Of a stretch of DNA of 64,000 nucleotides, positions 53,420 through 60,680 are shown piece after piece. Source of the DNA: UBA11606 sp049437325. Lineage in GTDB: Bacteria; Actinomycetota; Acidimicrobiia; Acidimicrobiales; Aldehydirespiratoraceae. Below the pieces are notes generated by a model that saw only the letters and a program-made list of their open reading frames with translations, did no database searches and was not told the origin of the DNA. How positions within the stretch are numbered: the stretch's first letter is position 1; each line of letters starts with the position of its first letter. The translations under genes and the position numbers were made by a program. The stretch lies in assembly GCA_049437325.1 (NCBI GenBank), contig JBMTIM010000007.1, positions 1-64,000 of the forward strand, read 5' to 3'.

Positions 53420-54433
53420 GTGGCCTCGATACCGAGAGCGGCCGTTCGTCGTCCGATCAGCTACGGCATCAGCACCGTTGCGGCAGTGCTGTTCTTGGTG
53501 CTCACGCCCGTCGTGCTTCCCCTGCTGTACCTGACCGATCTCGCCACCGGTCGTGTTCGCGGCAAACGAGCACGAGTCTGGCTCCTCCTCGGCTCCACGA
53601 TCTGGTTCGAGTACCTGGGAGTCTTCGGCGCAGGTGCGCTCTGGCTTCGCTATCTCGGGGGCCGGATCGACCACGAGGGTTGGCTCGCCGCGAACTACCG
53701 ACTGGAGTTCTGGTGGTGCCGCCACCATCGCAACAACCTCCGCCGCTTCGCCGGAGTGCAACTCACCCTCCTCGACGACCAACCCCTTCGCGGTGGTCGC
53801 TCCATCGTGATCTCGCGACATTCGAGCCACATCGATGCGATCGTGCCGCTGACCGTGCTCGAAATGGTCGGCCGAACCCCGTGCTACACCCTCAAGCAAG
53901 ATCTGCAGTGGGCACCGGCAATGGACCTCGTCGGTCAACGAACCCACAACGTCTGGATCGATCGCACCCCTCGGCCCGGCTCACCGATGATGACCAAGAT
54001 CGAACGACTGGCGAGGACCATGCCCCCTGACGGCAGTGCCGTCATCTTCCCCGAGGGGACCTTCCGCACCAAAGAGCGTCACGATCGAGCGATTGCGAGG
54101 CTGCAGCGAACCAAACCCGCATTGGCCAACCGCGCCGATCGCCTCCGATACGTTCTCCCGCCGCGACCGGCCGGCACACTCGCTCTGCTCCGCGGCGCGC
54201 CCGACGCTGATCTCGTCATCCTCGCCAACGTCGGTACCGAAGGCCGAAGCGACATCTCCGACATCATCGCCACGATCGACGAGCCCCATCCGATCACCGT
54301 CATGGCCACCCGTCATGCCCGTGCCGACGTCCCCGAAGACGAAGACGAATTCACCGAGTGGCTCGTCGACCGATGGCTCGAGATGGACGACTGGATCCAC
54401 GAGCAGCTGATGACAGGTGCACACCGGTCATGA
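53420..54433 (+). CDS. 1-acyl-sn-glycerol-3-phosphate acyltransferase-like protein
   Basis: A 337-residue membrane-associated acyltransferase. After a hydrophobic helix (VAAVLFLVLTPVVLPLLYL) comes the PlsC core: the HxxxxD motif in SRHSSHIDAIVPL and the substrate-binding FPEGTFRT. The fold and spacing fit phospholipid acyltransferases, and the protein is longer than the minimal PlsC, with a C-terminal extension containing EDEDEFTEWLVDRWLEMDDWIHEQL. It probably makes phosphatidic acid or a related lipid. Its start is taken as GTG 53420 on the basis of the TACGGT box. Confidence 0.85.
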   Translation: MASIPRAAVRRPISYGISTVAAVLFLVLTPVVLPLLYLTDLATGRVRGKRARVWLLLGSTIWFEYLGVFGAGALWLRYLGGRIDHEGWLAANYRLEFWWCRHHRNNLRRFAGVQLTLLDDQPLRGGRSIVISRHSSHIDAIVPLTVLEMVGRTPCYTLKQDLQWAPAMDLVGQRTHNVWIDRTPRPGSPMMTKIERLARTMPPDGSAVIFPEGTFRTKERHDRAIARLQRTKPALANRADRLRYVLPPRPAGTLALLRGAPDADLVILANVGTEGRSDISDIIATIDEPHPITVMATRHARADVPEDEDEFTEWLVDRWLEMDDWIHEQLMTGAHRS

Positions 54434-54578
54434 CGTTGACCCCGCTGATCGGTCTGACGCTGCGCAGCACCAGTGGTATCGCCAGCTCCTGCCGAGACGC
54501 ATGTTCACCTCGCGACGGCACTTCCCTGACCTGCAGCGCTTCGTTCACACACCACCGTCCAACCGTGGAGATCGACAC

Positions 54579-55358
54579 ATGACCGTACGACCCGCCGACC
54601 CTGCCGACCTCCAGTTCGCCATCGACATTGCTCGGCGTGCCGGGGCGATCACCCTCGATCTGTTCCGCAGCACCACGTTGCGGGTGGACCACAAAGGTGA
54701 TGGGTCCCCGGTAACCGCAGCCGACCTCGCTGCCGAGACCTTCCTCCGCCAACAGCTGATCGACACCCATCCCGGCGACGGGATTGTCGGCGAGGAGCAC
54801 GGCAACAAAGACGCCACAACCGGAAGGACGTGGGTCGTTGATCCGATCGATGGAACCAAAGCGTTCACCAGGGGTGTTCCGCTTTTTGCGACACTGATCG
54901 CACTGATCGACGAGCACGGTCCTGCTATCGGTGTGATCCACCTACCCGGACTCGACGAGACAGTCGCAGCCGGCCGGGGCCTGGGGGCCACCGTGAACGG
55001 CGAGCCGTGTCGCGTCTCGGATCATGTCGGTGTCGAGGGGGCCTACATCATGACCAGTGGCTTTTCCTACTGGCCCGATGAGGCCCTCGCTTCCATCATG
55101 GCGAGCCCGGCTGTGCTTCGAACGTGGGGTGATGCCTATGGCTACACGCTGGTCGCGACCGGCCGAGCGGAGGCGATGATCGATCCCATGGCCAACCCGT
55201 GGGACGTGGCACCGATGGCGGTGATCATCCCTGAAGCAGGTGGCACGTTCTCTGGCTTCGACGGTTCGACCGGACCTGACGCCTGGCGATGCGGTTCGGG
55301 CATGGCAACGAACGGCTCCCTTCAGCCGGACCTGCTCGAACTGTGGGGAGCCGACTGA
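54579..55358 (+). CDS. Histidinol-phosphatase/inositol-monophosphatase family protein (HisN-like)
   Basis: A 259-residue Mg-dependent phosphatase. The metal-site motifs are GEEHG, WVVDPIDGTKAFTRGVP and WDVAPMAVIIPEAGG, all intact. The form of the DPIDGTKAF block, with FTRGVPLFATLIAL, agrees with the HisN-type histidinol phosphatase of actinobacteria more than with inositol monophosphatase, so a role in histidine biosynthesis is likely but not certain. GGAG lies nine bases upstream of the ATG. It follows the acyltransferase after a 145-base gap in which I see nothing else. Confidence 0.88.
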   Translation: MTVRPADPADLQFAIDIARRAGAITLDLFRSTTLRVDHKGDGSPVTAADLAAETFLRQQLIDTHPGDGIVGEEHGNKDATTGRTWVVDPIDGTKAFTRGVPLFATLIALIDEHGPAIGVIHLPGLDETVAAGRGLGATVNGEPCRVSDHVGVEGAYIMTSGFSYWPDEALASIMASPAVLRTWGDAYGYTLVATGRAEAMIDPMANPWDVAPMAVIIPEAGGTFSGFDGSTGPDAWRCGSGMATNGSLQPDLLELWGAD

Positions 55359-55383
55359 GCAGCAGGCTCTCGCTCCCCAGCGA

Positions 55384-56043
55384 TCAACCTGCGGCCAACT
55401 GATCGAAGATCTGCCGGTACCCGGCGTCGGGCTCCGACGGCGCAACGCCGAGTGGACTCTCACAGGTGGCGCCTGCCTCCGGAGCGGTCTCGGAAACTCG
55501 ACCAAGTTGCGCTTCGGCAAACCTGGCCACGACAGGGGCGCTGATGTCCTCGACTGCGACCTGACGTTGCCATGCCGACACCACGATCGGATTCACGAGC
55601 CCGGGATACGGGGCGGCCAAGTAGTGGCCATCCGTGGCGACGAGCGCAGCGATGGCCTCGATCGCCGCGCCGGGAAGGTTGGGGTCGTACGCAATCCAGA
55701 TTGCGCCGTGTTCCATCGAATGAACGGCAGTCTCATCGCGAATCGGCTCGGTGTAGAAACCACATGCCTGCCATACCGGGAAATGTGCGCCACTCGTCGG
55801 GGGACTGGTCGAGTACTCCACGTCACACAGAACGTGGTCAACGGCCGTCGCCTCGTATTCGACAACAACACCGAGCTCGAGAGCGGCAGGCGTCGGCCGC
55901 TCGACGGTTGGGCACGGATCCCCGCTCTCGGCCCCCTGTAGATCATCCTCCGCCGGCGTGAGACCGCACGACGAAGCGCTGATGACGGCAAGCCCGACAA
56001 GCCAACCGGTGAGCAACCTGACACGACAGCTACGGCGACCCAT
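55384..56043 (-). CDS. DUF3105 lipoprotein
   Basis: A 219-residue exported protein. The signal MGRRSCRVRLLTGWLVGLAVISASSC has a lipobox-like end, followed by the DUF3105 core YSTSPPTSGAHFPVWQACGFYTEPIRDETAVHSMEHGAIWIAYDP. The conserved His residues (AHF, HSMEHG) suggest a metal or ligand site, but no function is established. ATG 56043 lies eight bases downstream of TAGCGT. It is downstream of the sigma-factor gene in the same direction. Confidence 0.8.
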   Translation of the reverse strand: MGRRSCRVRLLTGWLVGLAVISASSCGLTPAEDDLQGAESGDPCPTVERPTPAALELGVVVEYEATAVDHVLCDVEYSTSPPTSGAHFPVWQACGFYTEPIRDETAVHSMEHGAIWIAYDPNLPGAAIEAIAALVATDGHYLAAPYPGLVNPIVVSAWQRQVAVEDISAPVVARFAEAQLGRVSETAPEAGATCESPLGVAPSEPDAGYRQIFDQLAAG

Positions 56044-56051
56044 GGAACGCC

Positions 56052-56057
56052 ACGCTA
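56052..56057 (-). promoter_or_regulatory. -10 box TAGCGT, leaderless start of the DUF3105 gene
   Basis: TAGCGT on the minus strand, eight bases before ATG 56043. Confidence 0.4.
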
Positions 56058-56091
56058 TCGACTCCTCAACGGCTCCCGGATCAGCGCAGTA

Positions 56092-57036
56092 TCAACGACC
56101 GACGAGCACCGGTGCATCAGACTCGATCAGATTGATCCGTTCGAGACGATCGGCGAACAACGACGCATCGGCGATGTCCTTTGCATACACCGCCTTCCGG
56201 CGGGCAACCCGCCCACTGGACCGTGATGGATCGGGTGCATCAGCGCCGTACTGCGCCTCGATGCCCTCCTGCAACATCACCAGCGATTCCGACCGCAACT
56301 GACTGACGCGAGACTCGGTGACGCCAAGCAGCTCTGCCAAGTCCTGGCTGGTACGACCCTCGAGGAAATAACCCACGACAACGATGCGATGACGCTCGGG
56401 GAGCAAGCTGATTGCGTCACGGAGATACCCGTGCAACTCACGGTTCTCCAGTTCGAAGGATGGTTCAGGCGCGTGATCGTCGACAAGCACGTCGACGAGT
56501 GTGAGATCGTTCTCGATCCCATCCGCAGCTTCGTGCTCGAGTGCGAGTACGACGCTGCGAAACATCCGATCCTTGAGTTGGTCGAGTTCGCTTTGGCTCA
56601 TCCCCAGCGCCTCGGCAATTTCTTCCTTGCTCGGCACTCGGCCAAGTTCGGTTGCGAGACGCTGCTCGACGTTCTCGAGTTTGCGACCGAAGCTACGAAC
56701 CGAACGCGGGGCCCAATCGGCAGCCCGGACGGCATCCAGAATCGCACCGCGAATTCGTTGCGCAGCAAACCGTTCGAACGGAACCCCGCGGGATTCGTCG
56801 AACCGACGGGCCGCTTCGACGAGGCCCAGGGCGCCGGACCGCGCCAGTTCGTCACGGTCGACATGACGGGGGAACTGAACCGCCACCTGGAACACGATGT
56901 GCTTCACCAGCGAGAGATTCGCCTCGATCAAATCGGCCAGCTCGACCGGAATCGAGTCAGCGCCCAGGGTGGGGCGTTCACGTCGACGTGAAGCTCTCGT
57001 TCGTCGCATTGGCTGTTCTGTTTCGCCCAGAGTCAT
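56092..57036 (-). CDS. RNA polymerase sigma factor, FliA/WhiG-like (sigma-28 type)
   Basis: A 314-residue sigma-70-family factor lacking region 1.1. Region 2 (LSLVKHIVFQVAVQFPRHVDRDELARSGALGLVEAARRFDESRGVPF, then RIRGAILDAVRAADWAPRSVR) is typical of FliA/WhiG, region 3 follows, and region 4 is LPERHRIVVVGYFLEGRTSQDLAELLGVTESRVSQLRSESL. Homologues direct flagellar/chemotaxis or sporulation genes. ATG 57036 is preferred; TTG 57096 and ATG 57009 are possible. The upstream region has a hairpin and a candidate TAAA-N16-GTCGATTC promoter, which would suggest autoregulation. Low-motility or developmental roles cannot be told apart. Confidence 0.87.
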   Translation of the reverse strand: MTLGETEQPMRRTRASRRRERPTLGADSIPVELADLIEANLSLVKHIVFQVAVQFPRHVDRDELARSGALGLVEAARRFDESRGVPFERFAAQRIRGAILDAVRAADWAPRSVRSFGRKLENVEQRLATELGRVPSKEEIAEALGMSQSELDQLKDRMFRSVVLALEHEAADGIENDLTLVDVLVDDHAPEPSFELENRELHGYLRDAISLLPERHRIVVVGYFLEGRTSQDLAELLGVTESRVSQLRSESLVMLQEGIEAQYGADAPDPSRSSGRVARRKAVYAKDIADASLFADRLERINLIESDAPVLVGR

Positions 57037-57058
57037 CGCCCAGCATCTTTCACGATCT

Positions 57059-57077
57059 CCGGGGAACACACCCCCGG
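57059..57077. repeat. Hairpin in the leader of the sigma-factor gene
   Basis: CCGGGG and CCCCGG arms (6 bp) around a seven-base loop, 23 bases before ATG 57036. A possible 5'-UTR structure that limits translation; unproven. Confidence 0.35.
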
Positions 57078-57096
57078 ACAGTTTCCAACGGAGCAA

Positions 57097-57124
57097 GAAT
57101 CGACTCGGTCGGTGAAAACCTTTA
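57097..57124 (-). promoter_or_regulatory. Candidate sigma-28-type promoter for the sigma-factor gene
   Basis: On the minus strand TAAA, 16 bases, then GTCGATTC: six of eight positions agree with the WhiG/FliA -10 GCCGATAA. One such match in GC-rich DNA may be chance. Confidence 0.3.
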
Positions 57125-57256
57125 GCGATCTTTTGCGATGGCAGACAGCTCGGTCAATTCGGCGTCTGCTTTTGCATTCTTCGGAAGGTTTCAACAGCGC
57201 CTTGACGATTCGTCCAACTTTCCCTGCCGCCGTCGTTCTGCGAACCCTGCGTTCGT

Positions 57257-58249
57257 TCAGACGAAGGTGGTGATTCCCTCGAAACGCACCGGCTTCACTC
57301 CTTGACCGGCAAGCGTGTCGAGCATGGAGACCGTGTCGTTGACCCCCGCCAGGCCCGAAGAGCCGGGAGCAAGCCGACCCCGAACAACCTCGAGTGTCGT
57401 TGCGGTCGCCATTGCGCCCGCCGCAACCGCTGGGCGTTCGACAGCCCCGAAGACCGAGACGCGACGTTCGACCCCTACTCTGCCGCGCAATTCGACGCGC
57501 ACTGCGCCAATTCCTCCCTCTGGATGCGGTCGACGCAGCATCGGCAGGGGGGCTGTGAGTCGATCGCGACGCGTCGCCGCTTGACGGGCGGTCACCCGCT
57601 GAACCCGATCGAAGTGACCCACCAACAGCAGAGGGTCTGGCAATGCGGCTCGGTAGCAATCGCGGCCGCCGACCGGATCGGGGAACCACGCCAATTCTCG
57701 ACCGGATCCCCCGGCACGACGCGTCCATCGACCATCGCGCCAGTCGACGCCAGTGGAGCTCAATGCCCGGTGATGTTGGCGAGCACACGCCGGACCACCC
57801 GTACCAACCTTCGCCACGTGAATCTCGTCGATCTCGTCGTAGTCGCGAGCGCCGTGCCGGGCCAACAGACATGTCAGCCCAGGCATGAACCCTGCACCGA
57901 CCACGACTGGGACGCCGTGATAGGTGGCCTCGTCATCGAGCGCGAGCAGACGCCGAACCTCCGATGTCTGGTTGGACGTCGTCACCACCGGCACACCTGC
58001 GTGGACTCCTCGGCGAGCGACGGCAACCTGACTTCCCGGCGGCGTTGCGACGACAATCGCGTCGTAGTGGGCTTCGATACGGCGGCCAACGCCACGCGTC
58101 ACCCACCCATCAAAGGACGCCGTCAAGTCGTCGAGTCGTTCCTCGCTCGAGTCTCGCACCTCGAGTGCCTCGACGAGACCCGTCGATCGCAACTGCCGCG
58201 CAATGCGAGCGCCAGTCGCACCGGCGCCGAAAAGAAGGATTCGAGTCAT
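57257..58249 (-). CDS. NAD(P)-binding oxidoreductase, saccharopine-dehydrogenase-like
   Basis: A 330-residue Rossmann protein. The N-terminal dinucleotide motif is ILLFGAGATGARIARQLRS, then a strand with AIVVATPPGSQVAVARRGVHAGVPVVTTSNQ, as in the saccharopine-dehydrogenase-like and Gfo/Idh-like groups. The rest, with GAGFMPGLTCLLARHGARDYDEIDEIHVAKVG, belongs to the saccharopine_dh-type C-terminal domain. Substrate unknown. Its start codon ATG 58249 overlaps the stop of the small peptide gene upstream (TGATG), so it is translated by coupling. Confidence 0.82.
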   Translation of the reverse strand: MTRILLFGAGATGARIARQLRSTGLVEALEVRDSSEERLDDLTASFDGWVTRGVGRRIEAHYDAIVVATPPGSQVAVARRGVHAGVPVVTTSNQTSEVRRLLALDDEATYHGVPVVVGAGFMPGLTCLLARHGARDYDEIDEIHVAKVGTGGPACARQHHRALSSTGVDWRDGRWTRRAGGSGRELAWFPDPVGGRDCYRAALPDPLLLVGHFDRVQRVTARQAATRRDRLTAPLPMLRRPHPEGGIGAVRVELRGRVGVERRVSVFGAVERPAVAAGAMATATTLEVVRGRLAPGSSGLAGVNDTVSMLDTLAGQGVKPVRFEGITTFV

Positions 58250-58401
58250 CAGCGAAGGTCGTCGCCTCGCAACTCGCGCCAACCACCGGTTTGCGGCGGC
58301 ACACCGCCGCTCCCCCGCACCCGAACCGCTGCTGCGACTGCAATCCCAACCGTGATCGCGACGATGGTTCGGCGAATGACAGCGATGAAACCTGCGCCCA
58401 T
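58249..58401 (-). CDS. 50-residue membrane peptide coupled to the oxidoreductase
   Basis: An ATG frame of 50 codons starting at 58401 with GGGAGGG four bases upstream. The peptide has one hydrophobic helix at about residues 5-26 (FIAVIRRTIVAITVGIAVA) and a polar end GWRELRGDDLR. Its TGA overlaps the ATG of the oxidoreductase (TGATG), which is a common signature of translational coupling, so this is very likely a real gene. The short helix plus charged tail resembles small actinobacterial membrane proteins sometimes seen near the gyr locus. Function unknown. Confidence 0.75.
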   Translation of the reverse strand: MGAGFIAVIRRTIVAITVGIAVAAAVRVRGSGGVPPQTGGWRELRGDDLR

Positions 58402-58459
58402 GGACCCTCCCGATGATTCGACACGGGCGCCGCCGGCGATGATGCCGGGGCACGAAGCG

Positions 58460-58533
<74 letters not shown>

Positions 58534-58548
58534 GTGCGGCCGCCAACG

Positions 58549-59385
58549 TTACCGGTCACCATCGGCATTGGCGACTTCGTCGTGGGCCTCGTCACCAATG
58601 TCAATGTCTGATTCGATCCTGTTCTCAGCATCGAGCCTGTTCTCAGCATCGAGGTCGTCGTCGAAATCGCCCGCCTGGTCCATCACTGGCTCCTCCATCG
58701 TCTGGAGTGGCGGTTCGGGCATCGGGATGTGCACGGGACCAGGGATCGGTGCTGGTGGAACCGCTGCCGACGGTGAAGCACCTGTGATTCGCGACATGAC
58801 CGTGCGGCGCGGGCGGAGGCGCTTTGGTCTGGGACGAGCTGTCTCTTCCTCGACGACCGTGAACCGAACGCCACCCGTCAGATCAGAGATCAGGTTGAAC
58901 AGCACCGCCATCAGGACCGTGAAACCCGAACCGGCAACCACAACGACCAGGCCTCCGATGGCACTCGCACGGAAGATCTGATCGGCGTTGAACGTGAAGC
59001 TTTCGAGAGCGAACAGTTCCGTGATGAAGGTCTCGACGTTGTCGACGGTGCCCGAACTCACGGCAAGGCTCCAGAGGATGACGCCGGCGATCAGGAGGAT
59101 CACCCACAAACAGAAGGAGAAAATCAGCGCAACCTTCAAGACTGACCAGGGCTCGACGTGGCGAACCAGGCGCCGCACCTTCCGAGCGCGAAGCTTTCCC
59201 GCAGTGCGTCGATCCCGATAGGAGGGGCGCTGGACGGGTTGCGGACCGACCGGGGTCAAGCCCGGAGCGCGCTGAGAAGCGCCTGGCGCAGCATCGCCAA
59301 CACTGTCGAGATCATTCGGCAGCACAAGCTCTTCGCCTGTGGCGAGTTGAAACGTCGCGTCGTCGGGTTCGGGCAGGGTGCTCAT
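58549..59385 (-). CDS. DUF3566-domain transmembrane protein
   Basis: A 278-residue membrane protein with a long polar N-terminus, two hydrophobic helices (around ALIFSFCLWVILLIAGVILWSLA and AIGGLVVVVAGSGFTVLMAVLFNL) and a basic then very acidic C-terminal tail. The central region VRRLVRHVEPWSVLKVALIFS and the LFNLISDLTGGVRFTV end are the DUF3566 signature, a family usually encoded next to gyrA in actinobacteria. The tail contains a direct repeat DAENRLDAENRI. Function unknown; the position suggests a conserved membrane role near the replication-topology genes. Confidence 0.88.
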   Translation of the reverse strand: MSTLPEPDDATFQLATGEELVLPNDLDSVGDAAPGASQRAPGLTPVGPQPVQRPSYRDRRTAGKLRARKVRRLVRHVEPWSVLKVALIFSFCLWVILLIAGVILWSLAVSSGTVDNVETFITELFALESFTFNADQIFRASAIGGLVVVVAGSGFTVLMAVLFNLISDLTGGVRFTVVEEETARPRPKRLRPRRTVMSRITGASPSAAVPPAPIPGPVHIPMPEPPLQTMEEPVMDQAGDFDDDLDAENRLDAENRIESDIDIGDEAHDEVANADGDR

Positions 59386-59426
59386 GGACTGTCAGGAGTG
59401 TACGGGATTGGACCGCTGCGCCTCTT

Positions 59427-60269
59427 TCACTCTGCGCTGGAGCGGCCCTCGAGCACTGCGGCGAGATGGCCACGCCACTCATCGATGTTCTTGTATGCGG
59501 CAACGTCGGTCGGCATGGTGCGCAACTCCTCCCCCAATCCGGCGTCGACGCTCTCCAGCACGTCGATCAGTGGCCACCGGTGCACTCGAATCGTGAAGAC
59601 TGCGGCATCAGGATGGCCGACCAGACGTCGGATGGTCTGCCGTTCGACCCGCATCCAGAGTTCATCGATCGGGTCGATCACAGCGGTGGGAGCTTGGCGA
59701 TCCTCTACCGGGAGCCGTAGGCGATCGTCGCCGACCAGTGACCAATTGGGGCGCCACACCAACGACCCGGGCCGAAGACGATCGAAAAATCGGTCGACAG
59801 TATCGGCAATGTCCTCGTAGCGAGGGACCGGATCGTGAACGGCTCGCAGACCGAGACCAATCTTGTCGGCGGGGCTCCAGCGAGTGGGGAAGCAGACCGC
59901 CGCTGCGGTCAGCCGCCACCCCGATGCACCGCGCTCGAGGAGACAGAGGTCCTCCTGTACAGCGCGCGCCGACCATTCGAGTGGGTGCTGTGCAGCACGA
60001 TCGGGAGGCAGTGGAAGTTCCCGCTCGGTGAGCTCATCTGCGACGAGATCGGCGATTTCGGCCGCAGGCTCCTCTGAACCAGGAACGAAGGCCAGCGCAT
60101 CGGCTCGATGCTCGCGCAACACTCGGCGCTTCTCGGCAAGATACGTGCTGTACGCATCGTCGAACTGCAGCCACTCCTCGGGGGCCAACCCTCGGGTCGC
60201 GAGACGCCAACGAAACCCGCCCTTCGCGAACAGCGAAACCGGGATGACCTCGGTGAAGGTGTGCGGCAC
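59427..60269 (-). CDS. DUF3445 family, heme-dependent oxidative N-demethylase-like protein
   Basis: A 280-residue cytoplasmic protein with the DUF3445 features TAAAVCFPTRWSPADKIGLGLRAVHDPVPRYEDIADTVDRFFDRLRPGSLVWRPNWSLVGDDRLRLP and IRRLVGHPDAAVFTIRVHRWPL. In this family an alpha subunit of oxidative N-demethylase binds heme via a His in the C-terminal half. No electron-transfer subunit is encoded beside it here, so partner and substrate are open. GTG 60269 is the start. It sits between the TadE/G-like gene and DUF3566. Confidence 0.8.
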   Translation of the reverse strand: MPHTFTEVIPVSLFAKGGFRWRLATRGLAPEEWLQFDDAYSTYLAEKRRVLREHRADALAFVPGSEEPAAEIADLVADELTERELPLPPDRAAQHPLEWSARAVQEDLCLLERGASGWRLTAAAVCFPTRWSPADKIGLGLRAVHDPVPRYEDIADTVDRFFDRLRPGSLVWRPNWSLVGDDRLRLPVEDRQAPTAVIDPIDELWMRVERQTIRRLVGHPDAAVFTIRVHRWPLIDVLESVDAGLGEELRTMPTDVAAYKNIDEWRGHLAAVLEGRSSAE

Positions 60270-60284
60270 ACCGCCAGTTTGACC

Positions 60285-60617
60285 TCAGCTCGGCACCCAG
60301 CGCACCACCGCCACTGCACGAGCACGCGCCCTCACGTCGCCCACGAGCACCAGCACCGTGACGGTCGAACCCACCTGTCGGTACTCGAGCAATGCTGCAC
60401 CGTTGGCACTGGCGATCGTTCGCGCCTCTCGCTCGCCGGCGGCGGCGCCCGCCAGCGCCGCTGCATCGGCGGCAGTTCGGGCCCGAGCTGCATCGTCGAG
60501 TACTGGTGCCATCCGGACCAACACGACGATCAGGCTCAACCCGATCATCCAGAGCAACATCATCCACGGCAGTGCTTGCCCAGCTTCGCCGTGCCAACAC
60601 ACGCGGCCCATCTCCAC
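60285..60617 (-). CDS. TadE/TadG-like pilus assembly protein
   Basis: A 110-residue protein with an N-terminal hydrophobic segment (GQALPWMMLLWMIGLSLIVVLVRM) preceded by the TadE-type GEAGQALP and followed by ARARTAADAAALAGAAAGE, the typical helical stalk of Flp-pilus TadE/TadG and Rv3655-like minor proteins. It would be exported and assembled with a Tad pilus, for which the only other gene seen here is the Flp pilin at the window start. GTG 60617 follows GGAGGATGGAGA. It is directly downstream of gyrA. Confidence 0.72.
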   Translation of the reverse strand: MEMGRVCWHGEAGQALPWMMLLWMIGLSLIVVLVRMAPVLDDAARARTAADAAALAGAAAGEREARTIASANGAALLEYRQVGSTVTVLVLVGDVRARARAVAVVRWVPS

Positions 60618-60680
60618 TCTCCATCCTCCGGCTCACGCCGGTTGCGTCGAGGGGGAAGCGAGATGGGGCGATGACGCCGG

